DNA of 8,453 nt from an uncultured Slackia sp. (lineage in GTDB: Bacteria > Actinomycetota > Coriobacteriia > Coriobacteriales > Eggerthellaceae): assembly GCA_900555495.1 (NCBI GenBank), contig USLD01000050.1, positions 1-8,453 of the forward strand. The letters run 5' to 3'. A program made the position numbers and the translations under genes. The notes under the pieces were generated by a model. The model ran no database searches. It was not told the DNA's origin and saw only the letters and a list, made by a program, of their open reading frames with translations. Position 1 is the stretch's first letter. Each line of letters begins with the position of its first letter. Of the stretch, positions 1 to 5,783 are shown one piece after another.

Positions 1-1438
1 TGCGAGCGCCGTCGGCGCCGGGATAGCTCAGCGAGATGGTGCGGTTCAAGCAGTAGCCGTAGCGCTCGTAGAGCGCGCGCATGGCCTGGACCAGGTTCAT
101 GCCCTGCTCGCGATAGAAGCGCGCCATCTGGCAGATGAGCATGCTCGCCACCACGGCGTCTTTATCGCGCACGTGCGTGCCCGCCAGATATCCGTAGCTT
201 TCCTCGAAACCGAACATGAATCGGTCGGCTTCGCCCGCCGCCTCGAGCAGACCGATCTGCTCGCCGATGTATTTGAAACCCGTCAGGGTGCGACGCAGCT
301 CGAAACCGTGGGCGCGCGCCACGTCATCGGCCATCGCCGACGACACGATCGTGGTCACCGCGATGCAGCGCGCAAGGTCCTCGCCGCGCTCGGCGCGCAT
401 GCGCGCCAGATAGTCCATAAGCAGGATGCCCATCTCGTTGCCCGTGATCAGCGTGTAGTCGTCGCCGTCTTCGCAGGCCACACCCACGCGGTCGGCATCA
501 GGGTCGGTCGCCAGCAGCAGGTCGGGGGCCGCGCCCTGCGCCGCGCGTTCGCGGCAGCGGGCGATGCCGGCTTCGAGGGCGGCGCGCTCTTCGGGATTGG
601 GGTATTCGCACGTGGGGAAATCGCCGTCAGGCTCGCCCTGCCCTGCCACCACGTCAAGGTTATCGATGCCGATGCGGCTCAGCGCGTCGCTCACGCATTC
701 CAGGCCCGTGCCGCACAGCGGCGTGTACACAACCTCAAGCGGACGCTGCATCTGCTCGGGCGTTTCCTGCGACTGCGCCAGAACCGCCTCGACGAAACGC
801 TCCAGCGTATCGTCGCCGATCTCTTCCACCAGCCCCTCGGCGGCCGCACGGTCGAAATCGACCGTCTTCGCACAGGCTCCGTCGGCTTCGAAATAGCCCA
901 GGCGTGCGATGCGCGCCGAGATGTCGGCCGCGGCCTCGCTGGTGATCTGGCAGCCGTCGGCACCATAGACTTTGTAGCCGTTGTAAGCGGCCGGATTATG
1001 GCTCGCAGTCATGTTGATGCCGGCGCTGCAGCCCAGGTCGCGCACGGCGAACGAAAGCGCGGGCGTGGGCTCGACGCGCGGATACACCAGGCAGCGGATG
1101 CCGTTGGCGGCAAGCACGCTCGCGGCCGTGCGCACGAACAGCTCGCCTTTGTGGCGCGAGTCGCGCGCGATGGCGACGCTGGGGTTTTCGAAGCGGGCGT
1201 TGAGGTGCTCTGCCAAACCCTGGGTGGCGCGCGCCACGGTGTAGACGTTCATGCGGTTGGTGCCGGCCCCGATCACGCCGCGCAGGCCCGCCGTGCCGAA
1301 TTCAAGATCTTGGAAGAATGCATCGGCGACCGCAGCGTCGTCGGCCTCCGAAAGCCGCGCGAGCTCTGCGGAAAGCTCGTCGTCCGCCACGCATTCGCTC
1401 CAGTGCGCGAGGGCAGCGCGCACGTCGATTTCGCTCAT
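1..1438 (-). CDS. pgcA: Phosphoglucomutase / phosphomannomutase family enzyme, PgcA/PGM2-like (C-terminus cut by window edge)
   Basis: Alpha-D-phosphohexomutase that interconverts glucose-1-phosphate and glucose-6-phosphate in the cytoplasm, linking glycolysis to nucleotide-sugar synthesis. I translated the minus strand from ATG at 1438; the frame stays open to the left edge, giving 479 residues of an expected 550-580. Near the N-terminus is FGTAGLRGVIGAGTNRMN, typical of the PGM2/PgcA branch. The phosphoserine loop is TASHNP (Ser146), the metal loop is TDPDADRVGV (Asp312, Asp314, Asp316), and the sugar-binding loop is FGFEESYGYLAGTH (Glu412, Glu413, Ser414). All three catalytic elements are intact; only the C-terminal phosphate-binding domain is missing, because of the window edge. 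The start is supported by AGGGGG at 1446-1451, 7 nt upstream. An extended -10 promoter lies about 70 bases upstream. Glucose versus mannose preference cannot be settled here, though the branch favours glucose. Confidence 0.93.
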   Translation of the reverse strand, partial: MSEIDVRAALAHWSECVADDELSAELARLSEADDAAVADAFFQDLEFGTAGLRGVIGAGTNRMNVYTVARATQGLAEHLNARFENPSVAIARDSRHKGELFVRTAASVLAANGIRCLVYPRVEPTPALSFAVRDLGCSAGINMTASHNPAAYNGYKVYGADGCQITSEAAADISARIARLGYFEADGACAKTVDFDRAAAEGLVEEIGDDTLERFVEAVLAQSQETPEQMQRPLEVVYTPLCGTGLECVSDALSRIGIDNLDVVAGQGEPDGDFPTCEYPNPEERAALEAGIARCRERAAQGAAPDLLLATDPDADRVGVACEDGDDYTLITGNEMGILLMDYLARMRAERGEDLARCIAVTTIVSSAMADDVARAHGFELRRTLTGFKYIGEQIGLLEAAGEADRFMFGFEESYGYLAGTHVRDKDAVVASMLICQMARFYREQGMNLVQAMRALYERYGYCLNRTISLSYPGADGAR

Positions 1439-1510
1439 ATTCCATCCCCCTGCCGTGGTCGCGCCCGCGAGAGACAAAATCCCCCGAAAGCGCCTCGATA
1501 CGATTTTCCG

Positions 1511-1519
1511 ATTCTACCA
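1511..1519 (-). promoter_or_regulatory. Extended -10 promoter of the phosphoglucomutase gene
   Basis: On the minus strand this reads TGGTAGAAT: a TGn extension followed by a 5-of-6 match to TATAAT. No convincing -35 box lies upstream, which is common for extended -10 promoters. Transcription would begin near 1504 and leave a leader of about 65 nt before the ATG at 1438. The assignment is inferred from the motif and position. Confidence 0.5.
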
Positions 1520-1818
1520 ATGACTCTCGGAGCAAACCAGAAAACGCACGACAAAGAGACAAGCGCGGCGGCCTCGCGCCGTAGGCGCCGCCCCGTGCCG
1601 CACGCATCCTCGAAAGTGCCACCGATGCCAAAACCACGCAACGCGAGAAGGCCGTTCGGCGAAGGCATGGGCACGCCCCGACGCGTGGCGGAAACATTTT
1701 TCAACGAAGGAATCGATTCGGGAAGGCGCGATGCAGGCCAAAAGAAAGCGCACGTCAGCTATAAAAAGACCGTTTGCCGGCAACGTCTTTCCATATGCCG
1801 ATTAGCTTTGCGAATTCA
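1520..1818. other. Gene-free stretch between two divergent promoters
   Basis: This lies between the phosphoglucomutase promoter and the promoter region of the small plus-strand gene. I find no start codon with a ribosome site and no recognisable protein or RNA family. Open frames that cross it on the plus strand are extensions of antisense frames of the phosphoglucomutase gene. The only structures seen are a GC-rich self-complementary patch around 1562-1597 and the weak hairpin at 1765-1790 listed separately. Confidence 0.5.
1763..1790 (-). terminator. Weak terminator-like imperfect hairpin
   Basis: The arms AAAGAC (1765-1770) and GTCTTT (1785-1790) pair perfectly, and GTT/AAC extends the stem past a one-base bulge, leaving a GC-rich loop. 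Read on the minus strand, the stem ends in TCTTTTTAT, so most of the T run lies inside the stem and only a short tail follows. It could stop minus-strand readthrough from the gtrA direction toward the phosphoglucomutase gene. It may equally be chance. Confidence 0.25.
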
Positions 1819-1848
1819 TTGACAAATGTTAAATCAGATAGAAATTAT
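1819..1848 (+). promoter_or_regulatory. Candidate sigma-70 type promoter for the small plus-strand gene
   Basis: A perfect TTGACA (1819-1824) is followed after 18 bases by AATTAT (1843-1848), a 4-of-6 match to the -10 box. The region is AT-rich compared with its surroundings. A competing candidate is the extended -10 TGGTATCTT at 1869-1877, which lacks a good -35. Either would give a leader of roughly 60-95 nt before the ATG at 1948. Confidence 0.45.
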
Positions 1849-1886
1849 CGCCTTTTTTCGAGGAACCGTGGTATCTTGGCCACAAC

Positions 1887-1905
1887 GTCGGGGCCGCGCC
1901 CCGGC
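1887..1905 (+). promoter_or_regulatory. GC-rich hairpin in the leader of the small gene
   Basis: GTCGGGGC (1887-1894) pairs with GCCCCGGC (1898-1905), with one G-T wobble, around a 3-base CGC loop. It is not followed by a T run, so it is not an ordinary terminator. If transcription starts near 1855 or 1884, the hairpin is near the 5' end of the mRNA, where it could protect the transcript. This role is inferred. Confidence 0.35.
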
Positions 1906-1930
1906 GAACGAGCATAGGACGCCTCGAACA

Positions 1931-1940
1931 AGAAAGGAGG
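1931..1940 (+). promoter_or_regulatory. Near-ideal Shine-Dalgarno sequence
   Basis: AGAAAGGAGG lies 7 nt before the ATG at 1948. It is complementary over its full 10 bases to the usual 3' end of bacterial 16S rRNA (CCTCCTTTCT). This is far stronger than the ribosome sites of the other genes here. It fixes the start of the small gene and suggests high translation. Confidence 0.8.
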
Positions 1941-1947
1941 CATTCCC

Positions 1948-2154
1948 ATGAATGCCTATTTCATCGCCGCGAAAGCAAACGCTTGGGAGGTCTCCCAGCA
2001 GGTCGGCCACGCCATCGAAGCGCATCAGCCCGAGTACCTCACCGACGCGCAAGGCCGCGGTGCAGGCTGCGACATGAGCACGAAACGCAAGGTCATGACG
2101 CGTCCGAGCCTGTATAAGGACATCTTCCGCATGGCGGGCAAGACCTTCGCCTAA
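1948..2154 (+). CDS. Small uncharacterised protein, 68 residues
   Basis: I do not recognise this protein and assign no function. It is the only plus-strand gene in the window. Its reality rests on its signals: a TTGACA-containing promoter region, a 10-base Shine-Dalgarno match 7 nt before the ATG, and a strong intrinsic terminator about 60 bases after the TAA. The protein has no signal peptide, no membrane segment and a single cysteine (Cys41), so it is probably cytoplasmic. The N-terminal half (residues 1-30) is alanine-rich with mixed charge and could form a helix. A glycine-containing linker (36-40) leads to a basic C-terminal half with TKRKVMTRPSLYK. Net charge is about +3 without histidines. 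A nucleic-acid or ribosome-associated role would fit the size and charge, but that is a guess. The opposite-strand frame over the same bases has no comparable start signals. Confidence 0.72.
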   Translation: MNAYFIAAKANAWEVSQQVGHAIEAHQPEYLTDAQGRGAGCDMSTKRKVMTRPSLYKDIFRMAGKTFA

Positions 2155-2214
2155 GCAAGGTCGCAAAGAGCCGCCTTCTGCGACGCGCTCTTTCCAACCC
2201 GGACCACTTCCTCC

Positions 2215-2254
2215 ACGGGCCCCGAACCTTCACGGTCGGGGCCCGTTTTTTATT
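2215..2254 (+). terminator. Strong intrinsic terminator of the small gene
   Basis: ACGGGCCCCGA (2215-2225) and TCGGGGCCCGT (2236-2246) form a perfect 11-bp stem around a 10-base loop, followed by TTTTTTATT. It ends the plus-strand unit that begins near 1819. Read on the minus strand the stem has no T tract after it, so it does not obviously terminate the convergent gtrA transcript. Confidence 0.9.
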
Positions 2255-2268
2255 CCTATGAAGCCGGC

Positions 2269-2658
2269 CTATTCGCCCGCGTCGAGGAAGATCTTGCGCG
2301 TGACGAAATTCCACACCATGACGATAGCCGTGGCCGCGATCTTCACGATCAGGTAATGCACGCCCAGAAGCTCGACGCCCGCCCACATGCAGACGTTATT
2401 GATCAGCAGGCCGATCACCGACAGGATGATGAAGATGACGAACTCGCGACGACGGCTCATATCCTCTTTGTGCGTGAACACGTAGCGCATCGACGCCAGG
2501 TAATTGAACACCACCGACACCGTGAACGATATCGTTGCGCTGACCAGGTAGTTCACGCCGAACGCTTCGGTCAGAAGCGCCAGCAGCCCGTAATCGATGC
2601 AAAACGCCAGCGCTCCCACCACGCCGAATTTCATGAACTGGGCGAACAGCTTCTTCAT
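2269..2658 (-). CDS. GtrA family membrane protein
   Basis: This is a small integral membrane protein of 129 residues, the usual GtrA-family size, with four predicted membrane segments at roughly 10-30, 36-56, 72-94 and 98-118. Family hallmarks are KFGVVGALAFCIDYGLL in segment 1, NYLASMRYVF closing segment 2, and WNFVTRKIF at the end of segment 4. GtrA proteins are thought to help move or present polyprenyl-phosphate-linked sugars across the membrane for envelope glycosylation, normally with a GT2 partner (GtrB-like) and a GT-C transferase. No GT2 gene is in this window. It lies 63 bases downstream of the large GT-C-like gene on the same strand, so the two are probably co-transcribed. The ATG at 2658 follows GAAAGG with 5 nt spacing. 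The family call is firm; the substrate is unknown. Confidence 0.88.
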   Translation of the reverse strand: MKKLFAQFMKFGVVGALAFCIDYGLLALLTEAFGVNYLVSATISFTVSVVFNYLASMRYVFTHKEDMSRRREFVIFIILSVIGLLINNVCMWAGVELLGVHYLIVKIAATAIVMVWNFVTRKIFLDAGE

Positions 2659-2692
2659 AACGACCTTTCGTCATCGCGGATATTCATCGGAC

Positions 2693-2722
2693 AGGCGCCG
2701 AAACGCCGCGCAGGCGGCGCCT
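2693..2722 (-). repeat. Inverted repeat at the junction of the GT-C-like gene and gtrA
   Basis: AGGCGCCG (2693-2700) and CGGCGCCT (2715-2722) are perfect 8-bp arms around a 14-base GC-rich spacer that can itself pair. One arm reaches the last base of the stop codon of the upstream gene. No T run follows on the minus strand, so it is not a standard terminator. It may be a stability element between the two cistrons. Confidence 0.4.
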
Positions 2723-4887
2723 TACGTCCAGAACTGGAATGTTTCCAGAAGCGATTGGTACGCCCACGGATACGCCTGACTCCACCAACCCGATTCGGCG
2801 GTCAGGCACAGAAGCACCATGTAAGCCAGGCCGACGAACACCGCCACGGGAAGCACCCGCAGCATAAGCGCATGCAAGGCGCTGCCAGGGGCCATATTCT
2901 CGTTGAGGATGAATATCACGAGCACCGCGGCCATAAGGAACATGATGCTGAAGTCGGCGAAGTAGCGCTGCAGGATGCCCGCCACCTCCGCATCGGCGAT
3001 GCCGATGATGACGCCCGACGCCAAAAGCACGCCGACGACGCCCGCTATCGTGCGGGTCTTGCGCTGGCTGACGCGCATACGCAGCGCCGTGCCCGCGAAC
3101 GGCAGGATCCACAGCACCGGCAGGCATGCGAAGATGCCGCCGAACGTAGCTTCTTTGACGGTCTGCCCGAGATAGGTGGTATCGAACGGCGTCGCCTGAA
3201 GGTACGGGAACACGCCCGTGGCCGAAGGCGGCTGGAAGAAATAGGCGAACAACGCCGGCGCGATGCGGCCCACGGCCATGCCGCGCTTAGTCATGTCGTT
3301 GACCGTCAGGTTGTAGTTGGCGCCGAAATCGAATAGCGACCCGAAGCGAGCGTAGTTGTACCACATGATGCCGGCCAGCACGACGGCATACGGCGCGATC
3401 AGGCAGATGAACTGGCGCATGCCCGCAGCCGTCCTGATATGGCCCTCGGTGATGAACGGCCGCCAGAACAGCGGGAAGGCCAAAAAGCTCAGCATGACGA
3501 ATTGCGGTCGGCAGCCCACCACGAGCGCCATGCACAGCGAACCCGCAAGATAAAGCAGCTCGGGCCGGCGATGGGCGCGGCCAAGCATCCAGAAATACAG
3601 GCCCCAGACCGAAAACGCCAATGCCAGCATGATCGGCAACGAATAAAACGTCGGGAACTTCAGCAGATACAACGCGCCGCTGCAACCCACCACGGCCATC
3701 TGCAGCAGCAGGTACAGCCCCACGCTCACGCGTTTGAAATGGTAGCGCGCGAATCGGTCGAGCAGCGCCGAGACGCCCGCGATGAACGCGATCATGCCTA
3801 TGAGAACGCCGACCGCCGTGGGGAAATTGGCTCCCGTGGCAAGATAGAACGGCAGGTAGAACAGCACCACCGGCACCACGCCGAAATACACGTAGTAATG
3901 GCCGTCGTAATACGCCACGTCCCACAGATAGTTCTCGCCCGTTTCCTTGACCAGCTGGTCGCGAGCGCCGCGGTCATAGGGGTCTTCCATGTTCTGCAGC
4001 CAGTTCGGCGGCTCTTCTTCCAGATAGAGCTTGCCGTCGGCCATGCTCTTGGCCAACTCGGCGTACTGCTGGGCGTTATCGCCGCCCACTTCGAAGGTGT
4101 TCACGATGCTCACGCCGTCCCACGAACCCGAGTTGTACGACGACGTGGCCACACCGACCAGGTTGGAGCCCATGAACAAAAACGACGAGCACAGCCAGAT
4201 TTCGACGGCGGCGATGCCGATGGCGGCGATCTTAGAGCGGTGCGGATGTTCTTTGATGTAGATGCGGTACAGGCCGCTTCGCGGACGGAAGGCGTAGGCG
4301 AACGTCATGACGGCGATCGCGGCCAGCAGGCGCAGCGTGCTGAACGAGAACGGCTCGGGCGCGTTGATGGACACGCCGTCCAGATACAGCGGATAGACCG
4401 TCTTGTCGCCGCCGAACTGGATGCGCAGCTTGCCGATTTCGCCCGACGAATTCAGGTTGAGGTATTCGCTTTCGTCGCAATTGGTGGCAACGTAGGCCAC
4501 GGGCACGCCCGAAGTATATTCGGTGTCGTCGAAATAAGTGGAATGGGCGTCGTCGGTGAACCAGATCTTCACCGGAACGTTTTGCGCCCCCTGGTTCCAG
4601 CTGAAATCGAGCCGCAGGTTATGCACCTTCACGCCGAGATGCTCGAATTCTATATCGTTGTCGACCGTCGATATCCGATAGCGCCCGTCGGGCGTTTCAG
4701 GCAGGTCGATCTGGGAGTCGAGCGTCACGGTCTCCCACGTGAGGCTGCGCCAATGATTGAAATTGAAGACGAAGGTTTCCAGAACCACGGCGCAAAGCAC
4801 GATGATGCACGCCGTTTTCACGAAACGGCGCAGTTCGGGATGATGGGTGGCCACGAATTCTCGCAGCAGTGTCATGAATTCACGCAT
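2722..4887 (-). CDS. Large polytopic membrane protein, GT-C glycosyltransferase-like
   Basis: Probable envelope glycosyltransferase that would use polyprenyl-phosphate sugars outside the membrane; the family has no settled name. Numbering is from Met at 4887 (721 residues). Residues 25-42 form a membrane anchor. Residues 47-180 look like a beta-rich extracytoplasmic domain, ending in INAPEPFSF. About 13 further hydrophobic segments follow. The loop after segment 3 has GGDNAQQYAELAKSMADGKL, where Asp270 sits like the catalytic acid of GT-C enzymes, then YYDGHYYVYFG (326-336). Later conserved-looking motifs are GCRPQFVML (near 458), YNYARFGSLFDFG (510-522) and QRYFADFS (near 640). An ATG at 4911 would add 8 residues, but no start here has a Shine-Dalgarno. 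A TATAAT 7 nt before 4887 favours a leaderless start there. The neighbour gtrA supports a glycosylation role. Transferase activity is inferred. Confidence 0.8.
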   Translation of the reverse strand: MREFMTLLREFVATHHPELRRFVKTACIIVLCAVVLETFVFNFNHWRSLTWETVTLDSQIDLPETPDGRYRISTVDNDIEFEHLGVKVHNLRLDFSWNQGAQNVPVKIWFTDDAHSTYFDDTEYTSGVPVAYVATNCDESEYLNLNSSGEIGKLRIQFGGDKTVYPLYLDGVSINAPEPFSFSTLRLLAAIAVMTFAYAFRPRSGLYRIYIKEHPHRSKIAAIGIAAVEIWLCSSFLFMGSNLVGVATSSYNSGSWDGVSIVNTFEVGGDNAQQYAELAKSMADGKLYLEEEPPNWLQNMEDPYDRGARDQLVKETGENYLWDVAYYDGHYYVYFGVVPVVLFYLPFYLATGANFPTAVGVLIGMIAFIAGVSALLDRFARYHFKRVSVGLYLLLQMAVVGCSGALYLLKFPTFYSLPIMLALAFSVWGLYFWMLGRAHRRPELLYLAGSLCMALVVGCRPQFVMLSFLAFPLFWRPFITEGHIRTAAGMRQFICLIAPYAVVLAGIMWYNYARFGSLFDFGANYNLTVNDMTKRGMAVGRIAPALFAYFFQPPSATGVFPYLQATPFDTTYLGQTVKEATFGGIFACLPVLWILPFAGTALRMRVSQRKTRTIAGVVGVLLASGVIIGIADAEVAGILQRYFADFSIMFLMAAVLVIFILNENMAPGSALHALMLRVLPVAVFVGLAYMVLLCLTAESGWWSQAYPWAYQSLLETFQFWT

Positions 4888-4894
4888 GGCGGAC

Positions 4895-4900
4895 ATTATA
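4895..4900 (-). promoter_or_regulatory. Consensus -10 box placed for a leaderless transcript
   Basis: The minus strand carries a perfect TATAAT here, separated by exactly 7 nt (4888-4894) from ATG at 4887-4885. Transcription starting 7-8 nt after the box would begin at or next to the A of that ATG. No good -35 box is present at the expected distance (ACGTTC or GACGTT). The adk terminator at 4966-5001 lies just upstream, so the membrane-protein gene needs its own promoter in this 80-base gap. Confidence 0.55.
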
Positions 4901-4965
4901 GCCGACAACATGCGGACGAACGTCTTGCGAGCACAAGCACGACACGATGCGAACGCCGTGCGCCC

Positions 4966-5001
4966 GAGAAAACAAACAGGGGGAGACAGCGTCTCCCCCT
5001 G
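4966..5001 (-). terminator. Intrinsic terminator of adk
   Basis: CAGGGGGAGAC (4977-4987) and GTCTCCCCCTG (4991-5001) form a perfect 11-bp stem with a 3-base loop. On the minus strand it is followed by TTTGTTTTCT. It lies about 50 bases after the adk stop codon and separates adk from the membrane-protein gene. On the plus strand no T tract follows. Confidence 0.88.
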
Positions 5002-5049
5002 ACCGAAACGATACCGTACGAAAGAATCGGCGGCTCTATTCCAGCAAGC

Positions 5050-5676
5050 CTACAGGCTCAGCAGAGCCTTCACGTCGGCATAGACCTCGTCGACCGGACG
5101 ATCGCCGTCGACCGCCTTGAGCAGCGCCTTGCCCTTGTAGTAGTCGATCAAGGGAGAGGTGCTCTTCTCGTAGACGTCGAGGCGGTTGCGAACCGTGGCC
5201 TCGTTGTCGTCGTCGCGCTGGTACATTTCGCCGCCGCACTTGGGGCAGGAAGCGTCAGCGTCGGAGCCGATGTAGCCGCAATCCTTGCAGCAGCGGCGAG
5301 CGGTCAGGCGCTTCACGATGACCTCGGGGTCGACGTCGACGAGCAGCGCGCCGTCGAGCGGACGCTCGAGACGGGCGAGCATGTCGTCAAGAGCGACGGC
5401 CTGCGCGGTGGTGCGGGGGAAGCCGTCCAGGATGAAGCCGACCTTGGCGTCGGGCTCCTGCAGGCGCTCGTTCATCAGGTCGATGATCAGGCTGTCGGGA
5501 ACGAGGTCGCCCGCGTCCATGAACGACTTCGCCTTCTTGCCGAGCTCGGTCTGGTTCTTCACGGCGGCGCGCAGGATGTCGCCCGTGGAGATATGCGGCG
5601 TGCCGAACTCCTCGACCAGCTTGGCGGCCTGGGTTCCCTTGCCAGCGCCCGGGGCGCCCAACAATACGATGTTCAT
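5050..5676 (-). CDS. adk: Adenylate kinase
   Basis: Catalyses ATP + AMP to 2 ADP in the cytoplasm, keeping adenylate pools balanced. The protein has 208 residues. GAPGAGKGT (8-15) is the P-loop, STGDILR (30-36) and DGFPRT (84-89) are AMP-binding and family signature elements, and YQRDDD (152-157) with the following TVRNRL carries the LID arginines. The LID holds a four-cysteine, probably zinc-binding, site: Cys130, Cys133, Cys144 and Cys147. Spacing between the two pairs is about six residues shorter than in the Bacillus-type LID, which explains a total length slightly below the usual 212-220. Start ATG at 5676 follows AAAGGAAG with suitable spacing. It has its own extended -10 promoter and its own terminator, so it can be expressed independently of coaX upstream. 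The frequent secY-adk-map-infA arrangement is absent. Confidence 0.97.
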   Translation of the reverse strand: MNIVLLGAPGAGKGTQAAKLVEEFGTPHISTGDILRAAVKNQTELGKKAKSFMDAGDLVPDSLIIDLMNERLQEPDAKVGFILDGFPRTTAQAVALDDMLARLERPLDGALLVDVDPEVIVKRLTARRCCKDCGYIGSDADASCPKCGGEMYQRDDDNEATVRNRLDVYEKSTSPLIDYYKGKALLKAVDGDRPVDEVYADVKALLSL

Positions 5677-5707
5677 ACGAACTTCCTTTCGTTAAAACGG
5701 TGGTTCC

Positions 5708-5716
5708 ATTGTAACA
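5708..5716 (-). promoter_or_regulatory. Extended -10 promoter of adk
   Basis: The minus strand reads TGTTACAAT: TGn followed by TACAAT, a 5-of-6 match to the -10 consensus. Transcription would start near 5701, giving a leader of about 25 nt that contains the adk ribosome site. A -35 box is not evident. It lies in the 107-base gap after coaX, where no terminator with a T tract is seen, so readthrough from coaX is also possible. Confidence 0.6.
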
Positions 5717-5783
5717 GTGCGTTCCGACGGAAGAAACCGCACGACGGCAAGCAGGCGCGGCCGGCGGCGCGAAACGCGACGCG

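Noticed and set aside
1562..1597. GC-rich self-complementary patch as a terminator or RNA element.
   Set aside because: The pairings are short and interchangeable, made mostly of repeated GCC/GGC, and no T run follows on either strand.
173..1822. A 549-codon plus-strand open frame opposite the phosphoglucomutase gene.
   Set aside because: The minus strand encodes all catalytic motifs of phosphoglucomutase. The plus frame is low-complexity Arg/His/Ala-rich and is a codon-bias shadow.
1834..2166. A 110-codon minus-strand frame covering the small plus-strand gene.
   Set aside because: It has no ribosome site comparable to the plus-strand AGAAAGGAGG, and the promoter and terminator here are oriented for the plus strand.
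2356..3336. A 326-codon plus-strand open frame opposite gtrA and the 3' part of the membrane-protein gene.
   Set aside because: Charged, low-complexity composition and an antisense position over two conserved membrane proteins.
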